Shown here one piece after another: positions 33,674 through 42,004 of a DNA stretch of 44,199 nucleotides. The stretch is taken from NCBI RefSeq assembly GCF_002102355.1, contig NZ_LQPT01000122.1, positions 1-44,199 on the forward strand, written 5' to 3'. The DNA is from Mycobacterium sherrisii (lineage in GTDB: Bacteria > Actinomycetota > Actinomycetes > Mycobacteriales > Mycobacteriaceae). Below the pieces are notes generated by a model. It had not been told where the DNA came from. It made no database searches and saw nothing but the letters and a program-made list of their open reading frames with translations. The translations under genes were made by a program, and so were the position numbers. Numbering within the stretch: the stretch's first letter is position 1; each line of letters begins with the position of its first letter.

Positions 33674-36600
33674 GTGGCTAGGCAAGGATTCGTCCGGCGC
33701 TTGCGCGTTGCGCCACCGCGCATGCCCGGTGGTGAAGTCGCCCTGCAGTCGCCACCCGAGGTGCCACGCGTCATTCCCGGCAGCTTGTTAACCAAGCTGA
33801 TGCCGTTGATGATGGTCGTCGCGAGTGTCGGCATGATCGCGCTGATGATCACGGTGGGCGGTCGCGATGTCACCCGTAATCCGATGTTTCTGATCTTCCC
33901 GATGATGATGGTCACCTCGGTGGCGGGCATGTTCCTGGGCGGTGGCGGCAAGGCGGGTAAGGCCGCGGCCGAACTCGACGAGGAACGCAAGGACTTTTTC
34001 AGCTACCTCGCCGGCCTGCGCGACGACGCCGAAGAGACCGGCGAAGCCCAGCGCGCCGCGCTGGAGTGGAGCCATCCCGACCCCCGCACCCTGATCGACG
34101 TGGCCGGCACCCGTCGCATGTGGGAACGCCGACCGACCGACCACGACTTCTGTCACGTCCGGGTCGGTGTCGGCACGCACCGGCTGGCCACCCGCCTGGT
34201 GGCCCCGGAGACCGGGCCGCCCGAAGACCTGGAACCGGTGTCCACGAACGCCCTGCGACGCTTCGTCACCGCACACTCGGTGGTACACGCGTTACCGACC
34301 GGGATTTCCCTTCGCGCCTTTCCGGCAGTCAGTTTCGAAGGCGACCGTCAGCTCAGCCAGCAGCTGGTGCGCTCGATGGTCTTGGAACTTTGCGCTTTTC
34401 ACGGCCCCGACCATCTACAGATCGCCGTCGTGACCGCCGATCCGGACAGCGCGAGCTGGAGCTGGATGAAGTGGCTCCCGCAGGTGCAACACGCGTCTGC
34501 GCGGGACGGGTGCGGCCCGCTGCGGATGCTCTATCCGTCACTGGAGTTGCTGGAGAATTCGCTGGCGGCCGACCTCGCGGAGCGGGGCCGGTTCACCCGC
34601 AACGGCCAGCCGACTCAGGGTCTCAAACAGCTGGTCATCGTCATCGACGATGGTCATGTCACCGGTGATGAACGATTGCTGACCGACGCCGGGCTGGACA
34701 GCGTCACGATCCTGGACCTCAACGGCCGTCGCGACGGGCCGATGTCGCGACGCGGCCTGCAACTGGTCGTGGAAAACGACGATGTCGGCGCCCGCACGGC
34801 GGCCGGCACCGAGCGCTTCGCCACGCCGGACCGCCTGAGTCTCGCCGAGGCCGAGGCCACCGCCCGAGCGTTCAGCCGCTACCAGCTGGGTGGTGCTGCT
34901 CACATCGTGAGCCTCGAATCAGATTCCCGGGCAAGCGATCCCGGCCTGATGGCGCTACTGGGGATTCCGGACGCGGCAGCGATCGTTCCGGAGGAAGTGT
35001 GGCGCCAAACCACGCCCCGCAGCCGTCTGCGCGTACCCGTCGGTTTCACGCCGTCCGGCAACCCGCTGGAGCTGGACATCAAGGAATCCGCCGAGGGCGG
35101 AATGGGTCCGCACGGTCTGTGCATCGGCGCGACCGGCTCGGGCAAGTCAGAATTCCTGCGCACGTTGGTGCTGGCGATGATCACCTCGCACTCACCCGAG
35201 GCCCTGAACCTGGTCCTCGTCGACTTCAAGGGTGGGGCAACGTTTCTCGGTCTCGACGGCGTTCCGCACATCGCGGCGATCATCACCAACCTCGAAGACG
35301 AGTTGACCATGGTCGACCGGATGCGCGATGCATTGGCTGGCGAGATGAACCGACGCCAAGAGCTGCTGCGCTCGGCGGGCAACTTTCCCAACGTCACCGA
35401 ATACCAACGGGCCAGGGCGAACGGTGCCGAACTGGACCCGCTGCCGGCGCTGTTCATCGTCGTCGACGAGTTCTCCGAATTGCTTTCGCAGAAACCGGAC
35501 TTCGCCGAACTCTTTGTCATGATCGGCCGGCTCGGACGCTCTTTGCACATCCACCTGTTGCTTGCGTCGCAGCGTTTGGAAGAGGGCAAGCTGCGGGGCC
35601 TCGACTCACACCTGTCGTACCGCATCGGCCTGAAGACGTTCTCGGCGGGCGAGTCGCGTAGTGTACTCGGCGTCCCCGACGCCTATCACCTGCCCAGTGT
35701 TCCGGGTTCGGCATTTCTGAAGTGCGACGCCGACGAGCCGATCCGGTTCAACGCGTCCTACGTCTCGGGCGAATACGTCAGTCCCCGCCCGTCGGCACGG
35801 GGCGGGCGGGGCTCACGTCTGGGCACGCAAGCCACCAAGTTGTTCACCGCGACCCCCGTCGAGAAGGACCCCGTTCCCGTCGAACGTGTCGACGAGCCCG
35901 ACAGTGAACCCAGCCAGGACGCGGCGTCGGGTCCGACCAAGACCACCCTGCTCGACGTGGTGGTCGACAGGTTGCGCGGCCATGGCCGGCCCGCTCACGA
36001 AGTATGGCTGCCGCCCCTGGACGCCAGCCCAGCCGTCAATCTCTTGTTGCCACAACCGGTATGGAACCACCCGGGGAACCTCACCGGCGGCCTCTGGCTG
36101 CCGATCGGCGTGGTGGATCGTCCCTACGACCAGCGGCGCGACGCGTTGGTGATCGATCTGTCCGGCGCCCAGGGCAATGTCGCGGTGGTGGGCGGTCCGC
36201 AGTCGGGCAAGTCGACGGTGATCCGCACGATGATCATGGCCGCCGCGGCCACCCACACCCCCGAGCAGTTACAGTTCTATTGCCTCGATTTCGGCGGCGG
36301 CACGTTGGGCAGCCTAGCGAGCCTGCCACACGTCGGCAGCGTCGCGGGGCGCATGGACGCCGACCGGATCCGCCGCACTGTCGCCGAAATCAGTGGCTTG
36401 CTGCGGGAACGCGAGATTCGATTCAGGGACCTGGGCATCGAATCGATGCGCGATTTCCGTCAGCGCAAAGCCCAGCTGGCCGGTCTTCCCCCGGATGTCG
36501 CCGCTCGAGACCCGCTGAGCCAAGACAAGTTTGGGGATGTAGTACTGGTAGTCGACGGCTGGGCCACGATCCGAAGCGACTTCGAGATGCTCGAGGCCGC

Positions 36601-37702
36601 CCTGCAAGCCATCGCTATCGGTGGCCTTTCCTACGGTGTCCACCTCGCGGTGACCGCCAGCCGGTGGATGGAGATCCGGCCGGCCGTCAAAGACATGCTG
36701 GGTACCCGCATCGAGTTGCGAATGGGCGACCCGGTCGACAGCGATATCGGCCGCAAATGGGCCGAACTGGTCCCGATAGGCCGCCCCGGGCGTGGCATGA
36801 GCCCCGCCCGGCTGCATATCCTGATCGGGCTGCCTCGCCTGGACTCCAGTTCCAACGTCGAGGACCTGCCCACCGGGGTGGCCAACTCCTGTGCGGCGGT
36901 GCGGGAAGCGTATGGCGCCCGGCAGGCCCCGCCGGTGCGCATGCTCCCGCACAGCGTCGACCGCACCGAGGTCGTCGATGCCGCGAAACGTGCTGGCATG
37001 CTGGGCAAGTCGAAGGTCACCATCGGCATCAACGAGACCGAGTTGACGCCGGTGGTCATAGATTTCAACGCCCAACCGCACTTCGTCGTGCTCGGGGACA
37101 GCGAATGCGGCAAGACCGGCCTGCTGCGCAACATTGCCGAGGGATTGATGGAGAACACGTCACCGCAGGACTGCAAGATCGTCCTCGTCGACTTTCGGCG
37201 CACGCTGCTCGGCGTCGTCGACAACGATTACCTCGGCGGATACGCGACCGCCGCGCAGTCCTGCGCGGAGCTGATGACGGCGTTGGCCGCCTCGTTGAAA
37301 GATCGGTTGCCGCCGAGCGACATCACCCAGCAACAGCTCAAAGACCGCTCGTGGTGGCAGGGCCCGGACATTCATGTGCTGATCGACGACTACGACCTGA
37401 TTCCCAGCGGCTCGCTTAACCACCCGCTGGGCCCGCTTGTCGAATACTTCCCCCAGGCCCGCGATATCGGCCTTCGCGTCGTCGTCGCTCGTCGCATCGG
37501 CGGTGCGGGACGTGCCATCATGGATCCGATCATCGGGCGGCTCAAAGATCTGTCGTGCAACGCACTGGTGATGAGTGGCACCAAGGAGGAGGGTGCGCTG
37601 TTCGGATACAAAGCCCAGCAGATGCCGCCCGGTCGAGGCATGCTCATCTCCCGCACGTTGAAGAGCGACGTAATCCAGCTGTCCCGGATGCCAGAGCTAT
37701 GA
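33674..37702 (+). CDS. eccC: type VII secretion FtsK/SpoIIIE-type ATPase EccC (unsplit)
   Basis: Motor and substrate receptor of the ESX machine. The 1342-residue product has two membrane helices (about 38-62 and 70-90) and three FtsK-like ATPase domains with Walker A motifs GATGSGKS (485-492), GGPQSGKS (840-847) and GDSECGKT (1141-1148). Domain 1 has a complete Walker B (FIVVDEFSEL); domains 2 and 3 have VVDGWA and LIDDYD, the usual degenerate forms. The gene is one piece, unlike EccCa1/EccCb1 of ESX-1. GTG 33674 is chosen for the GGAGAGG just upstream and the typical start (VRRLRVAPPRMPGGEV). Domain 3 normally docks an EsxB-type signal, yet no esx gene is visible. ATGA overlap with the next gene. 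Confidence 0.95.
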   Translation: MARQGFVRRLRVAPPRMPGGEVALQSPPEVPRVIPGSLLTKLMPLMMVVASVGMIALMITVGGRDVTRNPMFLIFPMMMVTSVAGMFLGGGGKAGKAAAELDEERKDFFSYLAGLRDDAEETGEAQRAALEWSHPDPRTLIDVAGTRRMWERRPTDHDFCHVRVGVGTHRLATRLVAPETGPPEDLEPVSTNALRRFVTAHSVVHALPTGISLRAFPAVSFEGDRQLSQQLVRSMVLELCAFHGPDHLQIAVVTADPDSASWSWMKWLPQVQHASARDGCGPLRMLYPSLELLENSLAADLAERGRFTRNGQPTQGLKQLVIVIDDGHVTGDERLLTDAGLDSVTILDLNGRRDGPMSRRGLQLVVENDDVGARTAAGTERFATPDRLSLAEAEATARAFSRYQLGGAAHIVSLESDSRASDPGLMALLGIPDAAAIVPEEVWRQTTPRSRLRVPVGFTPSGNPLELDIKESAEGGMGPHGLCIGATGSGKSEFLRTLVLAMITSHSPEALNLVLVDFKGGATFLGLDGVPHIAAIITNLEDELTMVDRMRDALAGEMNRRQELLRSAGNFPNVTEYQRARANGAELDPLPALFIVVDEFSELLSQKPDFAELFVMIGRLGRSLHIHLLLASQRLEEGKLRGLDSHLSYRIGLKTFSAGESRSVLGVPDAYHLPSVPGSAFLKCDADEPIRFNASYVSGEYVSPRPSARGGRGSRLGTQATKLFTATPVEKDPVPVERVDEPDSEPSQDAASGPTKTTLLDVVVDRLRGHGRPAHEVWLPPLDASPAVNLLLPQPVWNHPGNLTGGLWLPIGVVDRPYDQRRDALVIDLSGAQGNVAVVGGPQSGKSTVIRTMIMAAAATHTPEQLQFYCLDFGGGTLGSLASLPHVGSVAGRMDADRIRRTVAEISGLLREREIRFRDLGIESMRDFRQRKAQLAGLPPDVAARDPLSQDKFGDVVLVVDGWATIRSDFEMLEAALQAIAIGGLSYGVHLAVTASRWMEIRPAVKDMLGTRIELRMGDPVDSDIGRKWAELVPIGRPGRGMSPARLHILIGLPRLDSSSNVEDLPTGVANSCAAVREAYGARQAPPVRMLPHSVDRTEVVDAAKRAGMLGKSKVTIGINETELTPVVIDFNAQPHFVVLGDSECGKTGLLRNIAEGLMENTSPQDCKIVLVDFRRTLLGVVDNDYLGGYATAAQSCAELMTALAASLKDRLPPSDITQQQLKDRSWWQGPDIHVLIDDYDLIPSGSLNHPLGPLVEYFPQARDIGLRVVVARRIGGAGRAIMDPIIGRLKDLSCNALVMSGTKEEGALFGYKAQQMPPGRGMLISRTLKSDVIQLSRMPEL

Positions 37703-39129
37703 CCGCGATACCGCAGACAGCGCCGGGCAAGCTCATTTCGGCGGCGTCGGAGCAGGTGCGAGTGTCGGTGCTGTGTAACAAGATCCAGGCGGACGTGGTG
37801 CTTCCTATCGATGTGCCGATCGCCGCGTTGACTCCAAAGCTGGTAAAGCTCACGCTCGACGACGCGGATGCACAATCCGGCGCCTCCGATGATCCTTTTG
37901 CCAATGAGGCCAAGCACAACGTCTGGGTGCTCAGCCGTTTCGACGACAGCACCCCACTGTCACCGGCCGGCACACTGCGGGATGCCGATATCACCGAGGG
38001 AACGCTGTTGCGGCTCACCGCGCGACGCGCCCTGACCCCTCCGACGCTGCATGACGACGTGGTGGATGCGGCCGCGCGCCTGAACAAATCCGGACATCCC
38101 GCGTGGGATGCCGCAGCGGCCCGCTGGATGACGTTCCTCGGTGTGCATCTGGCCTCGGCGGTGTGGGTCTACTTTCTGCTGGCCGACGTGTTCGCGGCGA
38201 ACCGTGCTGCCATGGTGGGGCTGTCCCTGGCAGTGGCGAGTGTGCTCACGGGTGCGGCGACGTTGGCGCACCGTTCGTATCAACAGCCCGATGCGGCAAC
38301 AGCGCTGGGGTGGGCGGTTCTTCCGATCGCGGCGGCGGTCGCCTGGGTCGGCTTGCATGGGCTGGGCGGCTACGGGTGGGCGGCGGGATGTGCGGTGATG
38401 GTGGCGCTGTCCGTGATGCTGCTTCGCATCATCGGCACCGGGCACTGGGGGTACCTAGCGGTGGGGACGGCTTTCGGCCTCACCGGAATCTCGGTGACGA
38501 CCTGGACCGCGGGCCTGCGTGCCGATCTGGCGGGCGCCGGGCTGGCATCGGTCGCCACGCTGGGCTGTCTCGCCGTCCACAAGCTGGACGTGCGCCGTTC
38601 TCGTGTCCACGCGTCGCGGCACCATTCAGCGTCCGACGACGTCACGATACCTCCGGGCGCGGAACATATTTGGGCTGATCTGCGAGCAGCGACCCTGACC
38701 CGCTCCGCCATCTACACCGGACTGGCCGTCAGCGCCGGTCTGGGGACCCTGGCCGTACTCGGGTCCACCGCTGCGCTGCGCTGGCCGGCCCTCATTTTCG
38801 CGTTGAGTTGCGCAGCGGCTCTGGGCCTTTACAGTCGGCGTCCCGTTACCGCCGAGGAGAAAAGCGGTCTGGTGATACCGGCCGCGGCGGTCGCCGTCCT
38901 GAGTTGCTCGCAGGCCCACGCTGCCAGCCCGCCAATGCCGCTGATCGCGTGGCTTGTCCTGTTGACGACGACCATGGTGGTCGTCCTGATCGGCCTCAAC
39001 ACTCCGGCACGCAAACTTCGCGCGTGGCCGAAGACGGTATCCGCATACCTGACCTACCTGATCACTGCGGCGTTGATTCCGCTGGCGATCTGGGTGGTCG
39101 GTGGCTACGAACGGTTGGGCATCAGATGA
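37699..39129 (+). CDS. eccD: type VII secretion membrane protein EccD, second copy
   Basis: A 476-residue EccD with the ubiquitin-like domain (about residues 18-108: VRVSVLCNKIQADVVLPIDV ... EGTLLRLTAR) and about eleven membrane helices ending in LIPLAIWVVGGYERLG. It differs strongly from the copy at 32076-33581, so the two are not a recent duplication. It sits in the normal eccC-eccD-mycP order and is coupled by ATGA overlaps on both sides, which suggests it is the original partner of this EccC. Confidence 0.9.
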   Translation: MTAIPQTAPGKLISAASEQVRVSVLCNKIQADVVLPIDVPIAALTPKLVKLTLDDADAQSGASDDPFANEAKHNVWVLSRFDDSTPLSPAGTLRDADITEGTLLRLTARRALTPPTLHDDVVDAAARLNKSGHPAWDAAAARWMTFLGVHLASAVWVYFLLADVFAANRAAMVGLSLAVASVLTGAATLAHRSYQQPDAATALGWAVLPIAAAVAWVGLHGLGGYGWAAGCAVMVALSVMLLRIIGTGHWGYLAVGTAFGLTGISVTTWTAGLRADLAGAGLASVATLGCLAVHKLDVRRSRVHASRHHSASDDVTIPPGAEHIWADLRAATLTRSAIYTGLAVSAGLGTLAVLGSTAALRWPALIFALSCAAALGLYSRRPVTAEEKSGLVIPAAAVAVLSCSQAHAASPPMPLIAWLVLLTTTMVVVLIGLNTPARKLRAWPKTVSAYLTYLITAALIPLAIWVVGGYERLGIR

Positions 39130-40502
39130 GTCGCTGGGCGCGACTGGTCACCGTTGTGCTTATTGGCGTGGCGCCTATCCTTGCGCCGGCAGGCGCAGCG
39201 GCCGTCGACCCGCCGCAGGTACCGCCGGGAGACCCACCCCCCGGCCCCGTCGCCCCACCGGATCCGACCGAGCAGAAGACCGCCTGCGGCGTCGGTACCG
39301 TGTCACCGGGCACCCGACTCGACCTGCGCCCGAGTGCCGACGCGATGCTGAATTACACTGGTGCGTGGCGATTCTCGCGCGGTGCGGGACAGAAGGTCGC
39401 GGTGATCGATACCGGTGTGGCCCCAAATCCCCGACTGCATGCGCTGGAACCGGGCGGCGACTACGTCTCATCGTCGGACGGCTTGGTGGACTGTGACGCA
39501 CATGGAACTTTGGTTGCCGGTCTGATCGCTGCGGCGCCCAGTCCCGACGACGCCTTTGCCGGCGTGGCACCCGATGCCGCCATCTTGTCGATCCGCCAGA
39601 ACAGTGACTTGTTTTCGATAAAGGGAACGGGTCCGGCACCAGGCGACCCGAATGCGGTGTCACCCGGCTACGGGAACACCCGGACCCTGGCGCTGGCCAT
39701 CGTCCACGCGGTAGATCTAGGTGCGACGGTCATCAATCTTTCGGAGACGGCATGCGCTCCGGTGGGCGGCGGTTTGGACGATGCCGCGGTCGGGCAGGCC
39801 GTCCGGTACGCATTCGAGCACAACGTCGTGGTGGTCGCGGCCGCCGGCAATGTCAACACACAAGGTCTGTGCAACGCGCAGAACGAGGTGCGCGACCCCA
39901 ACCTTCCCCTGTCGGACGCATGGAATTCGGTGCGCACTATCGCCAGCCCGGCGTGGTTTCGAGAGTATGTTCTCACCGTCGGTGCGGTGGCACCAAACGG
40001 ACAGCCCAGTGGCTTCTCCCTACGCGGGCCGTGGGTCAGCCTGGCAGCGCCCGGCGAACAGCTGATCTCGTTGAGCCCCAACGGGCCTGGGCTGATGAAC
40101 GCCTGGCAGGATCCCCAGCGCGGCCTGGTGCCGGTCAACGGGACGAGCTTCGCCGCTCCGCTGGTGTCGGGCCTGGTGGCACTGGTTCGCGCCCGCTTTC
40201 CCACAATGGCGGCCGGCGAAGTCATGACACGGATCAAGCGGACCGCTCAGACGCCGCAGGCCGGCCCTAATGCCGCAACGGGCTACGGCGTCGTCGACCC
40301 GGTTGCCGCATTGACGGCCGACCTGCCCCCCACTGCGAATATGCCGAATCCCCTTGCAGGCCATCATATTAGCGGCATCCCAAATTTGACCAAGGGCGAC
40401 AGTCGAGCGCGTGATATCTCGCTGGCGGTGGTCGCCACATGCACAGCACTTGCAGCGGTCGCCCTGGTGGTGGCCAATAGCCGAGGTAGGGACCACAAGT
40501 GA
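39126..40502 (+). CDS. mycP: mycosin (subtilisin-like ESX protease) MycP
   Basis: Membrane-anchored serine protease that stabilises the ESX complex and can clip substrates. The 458-residue product has a signal peptide (about 1-26), a proline-rich linker, the catalytic Asp95 (VAVIDTGV), His126 (DAHGTLVAG), oxyanion Asn242 (AAAGN) and Ser341 (NGTSFAAP), and a C-terminal membrane helix (about 430-450) before a short basic tail. All catalytic residues are intact. Cys54, Cys123, Cys210 and Cys249 are available for the usual disulfides. ATG 39126 overlaps the eccD stop; GTGA overlap with the next gene. Confidence 0.95.
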   Translation: MSRWARLVTVVLIGVAPILAPAGAAAVDPPQVPPGDPPPGPVAPPDPTEQKTACGVGTVSPGTRLDLRPSADAMLNYTGAWRFSRGAGQKVAVIDTGVAPNPRLHALEPGGDYVSSSDGLVDCDAHGTLVAGLIAAAPSPDDAFAGVAPDAAILSIRQNSDLFSIKGTGPAPGDPNAVSPGYGNTRTLALAIVHAVDLGATVINLSETACAPVGGGLDDAAVGQAVRYAFEHNVVVVAAAGNVNTQGLCNAQNEVRDPNLPLSDAWNSVRTIASPAWFREYVLTVGAVAPNGQPSGFSLRGPWVSLAAPGEQLISLSPNGPGLMNAWQDPQRGLVPVNGTSFAAPLVSGLVALVRARFPTMAAGEVMTRIKRTAQTPQAGPNAATGYGVVDPVAALTADLPPTANMPNPLAGHHISGIPNLTKGDSRARDISLAVVATCTALAAVALVVANSRGRDHK

Positions 40503-41992
40503 GCAACGGAATCGAAGCAATGCCGGACGAGTTTGACGAGATCGAAGCACGAGCCGCACAGCTGCTGGCCCGGGTCGCGGCCCAGCGAACGCAGCTGCAA
40601 AAGCCGGAGCCAGAACCCGAAAGCGCCGCCGCTGACTGGGACGACGAATCCCTACCGCTGAAAGCGGAAGTGGAGCCGGAGGCTCTGGTGGTCACCGAGC
40701 ACGAGGCCGACCACATGGGCAGCGACGAAGACCCCGCCGGAAGCGACGACGAAGCGCCAAGGCCACGACCGCCGCGGCGGATGGCGCCGCCGCCGTGGCA
40801 ATCGGCGGCCTCGTCGATGGACATCGAGTTCGAGCCGATCCCCGAAAGCCAAAGCCCGGGGCCAGAAGCGGAGCTGTGGCCGCCCCTGCCGCCCACACCC
40901 GGATGGCCGCCCGGACTACCCCCGTTGCCTCCGCCTGGGTGGCAGGCACCGCCTCCATGGATGCCCACGCCCGAGCAGGCGCGAGAACCACAAGAGCTGG
41001 CACCGCGGCGTGCGGCGCCCCCAGCCAGTCGTGTTGAAGCGCAGTCATTCCTGCCCGCGCCGTCTCTGGACGAGGCTCAGATCATCAATCGCGATCGAAA
41101 TGTGCCGACATCGGGCTGGCGCCGAGCCGTTTACAACGTCACCGGCCGACGGTTCAATCCCGGACTTTCGCGCAGCCAACGCGAACGCGACGCGCTGTTT
41201 GAGCAGATCCGTCAACCGATCGTCGGCGATTTCCGGATCGCGGTGCTCTCCATCAAAGGCGGTGTCGGAAAAACGACTACGACATTGGGTTTGGGTTCGG
41301 CGCTGGCCACGGTGCGTACCGATCGCGTCATCGCCGTCGACGCCAATCCAGACCGCGGAACACTGGCCGAAAGAGTTCCTGACACGTCGACCTCGTCCAC
41401 GGTGCGGGATCTGCTTCGGGATCGAAACATCAAGCGATATGCGGATGTTCGCAACCACACCCGGATGGCACCCAGTCGGCTCGAGGTGCTCGCCAGCGAG
41501 CAGGATCCCGCGGTGGCCGAGGTCTTCGGCGAAACCGATTACCGGCGTACCGTCGACACTCTGCGGCATTACTACAACATCATCCTCACCGACTGCGGTA
41601 CCGGCATCATGCACTCGGCGATGGCTGGTGTGCTGGATTTGGCGAACGCCATTGTGCTGGTGAGCTTTCCGGCTATCGATGCGGCGCGCAGCGCGTCGGC
41701 AACCTTGGACTGGCTCGCACAGCACGGTCACGGTGCACTGGTGCGGGAAGCCCACGTGGTGTTGACCAAACCCAAGCGCGGCGCGGCGGCGCTTAAGTTG
41801 GACAAAGTGGTTGAGCACTTCGAGGCGCGGTGCCGGTCGGCACATATCATTCCGTTCGAACCGCACCTGGCCGAGGGGGCTGAATTCGACTTCGGATTGC
41901 TCAAACCCGCCACGCGGCGGGCGTATTTCGGACTGGCCGGTGCCGTGTCGGAGAGGTTCTCACGCCAAGCCTGGCCGTACGAAACTCGTTGA
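40499..41992 (+). CDS. espI: EspI-like proline-rich MinD/ParA ATPase
   Basis: A 497-residue homologue of EspI of ESX-1 (Rv3876), which limits secretion when cellular ATP falls. The N-terminal half is acidic and then strongly proline-rich (about residues 86-176); the C-terminal half is a ParA-type ATPase with KGGVGKTT (253-260), VIAVDANPDRGTLAE and NIILTDCGTG. The GTG at 40499 overlaps the mycP stop, making it the fourth coupled gene after eccC, eccD and mycP. Its ATPase half aligns throughout with the 346-residue protein at 26901-27941. The symbol is given by similarity, not proven orthology. Confidence 0.75.
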   Translation: MSNGIEAMPDEFDEIEARAAQLLARVAAQRTQLQKPEPEPESAAADWDDESLPLKAEVEPEALVVTEHEADHMGSDEDPAGSDDEAPRPRPPRRMAPPPWQSAASSMDIEFEPIPESQSPGPEAELWPPLPPTPGWPPGLPPLPPPGWQAPPPWMPTPEQAREPQELAPRRAAPPASRVEAQSFLPAPSLDEAQIINRDRNVPTSGWRRAVYNVTGRRFNPGLSRSQRERDALFEQIRQPIVGDFRIAVLSIKGGVGKTTTTLGLGSALATVRTDRVIAVDANPDRGTLAERVPDTSTSSTVRDLLRDRNIKRYADVRNHTRMAPSRLEVLASEQDPAVAEVFGETDYRRTVDTLRHYYNIILTDCGTGIMHSAMAGVLDLANAIVLVSFPAIDAARSASATLDWLAQHGHGALVREAHVVLTKPKRGAAALKLDKVVEHFEARCRSAHIIPFEPHLAEGAEFDFGLLKPATRRAYFGLAGAVSERFSRQAWPYETR

Positions 41993-42004
41993 CGGTCGCG
42001 CGCA

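Noticed and set aside
36004-37419. 471-codon frame inside eccC
   Set aside because: Lies wholly within EccC, whose three ATPase domains are intact; the alternative product has no motif.
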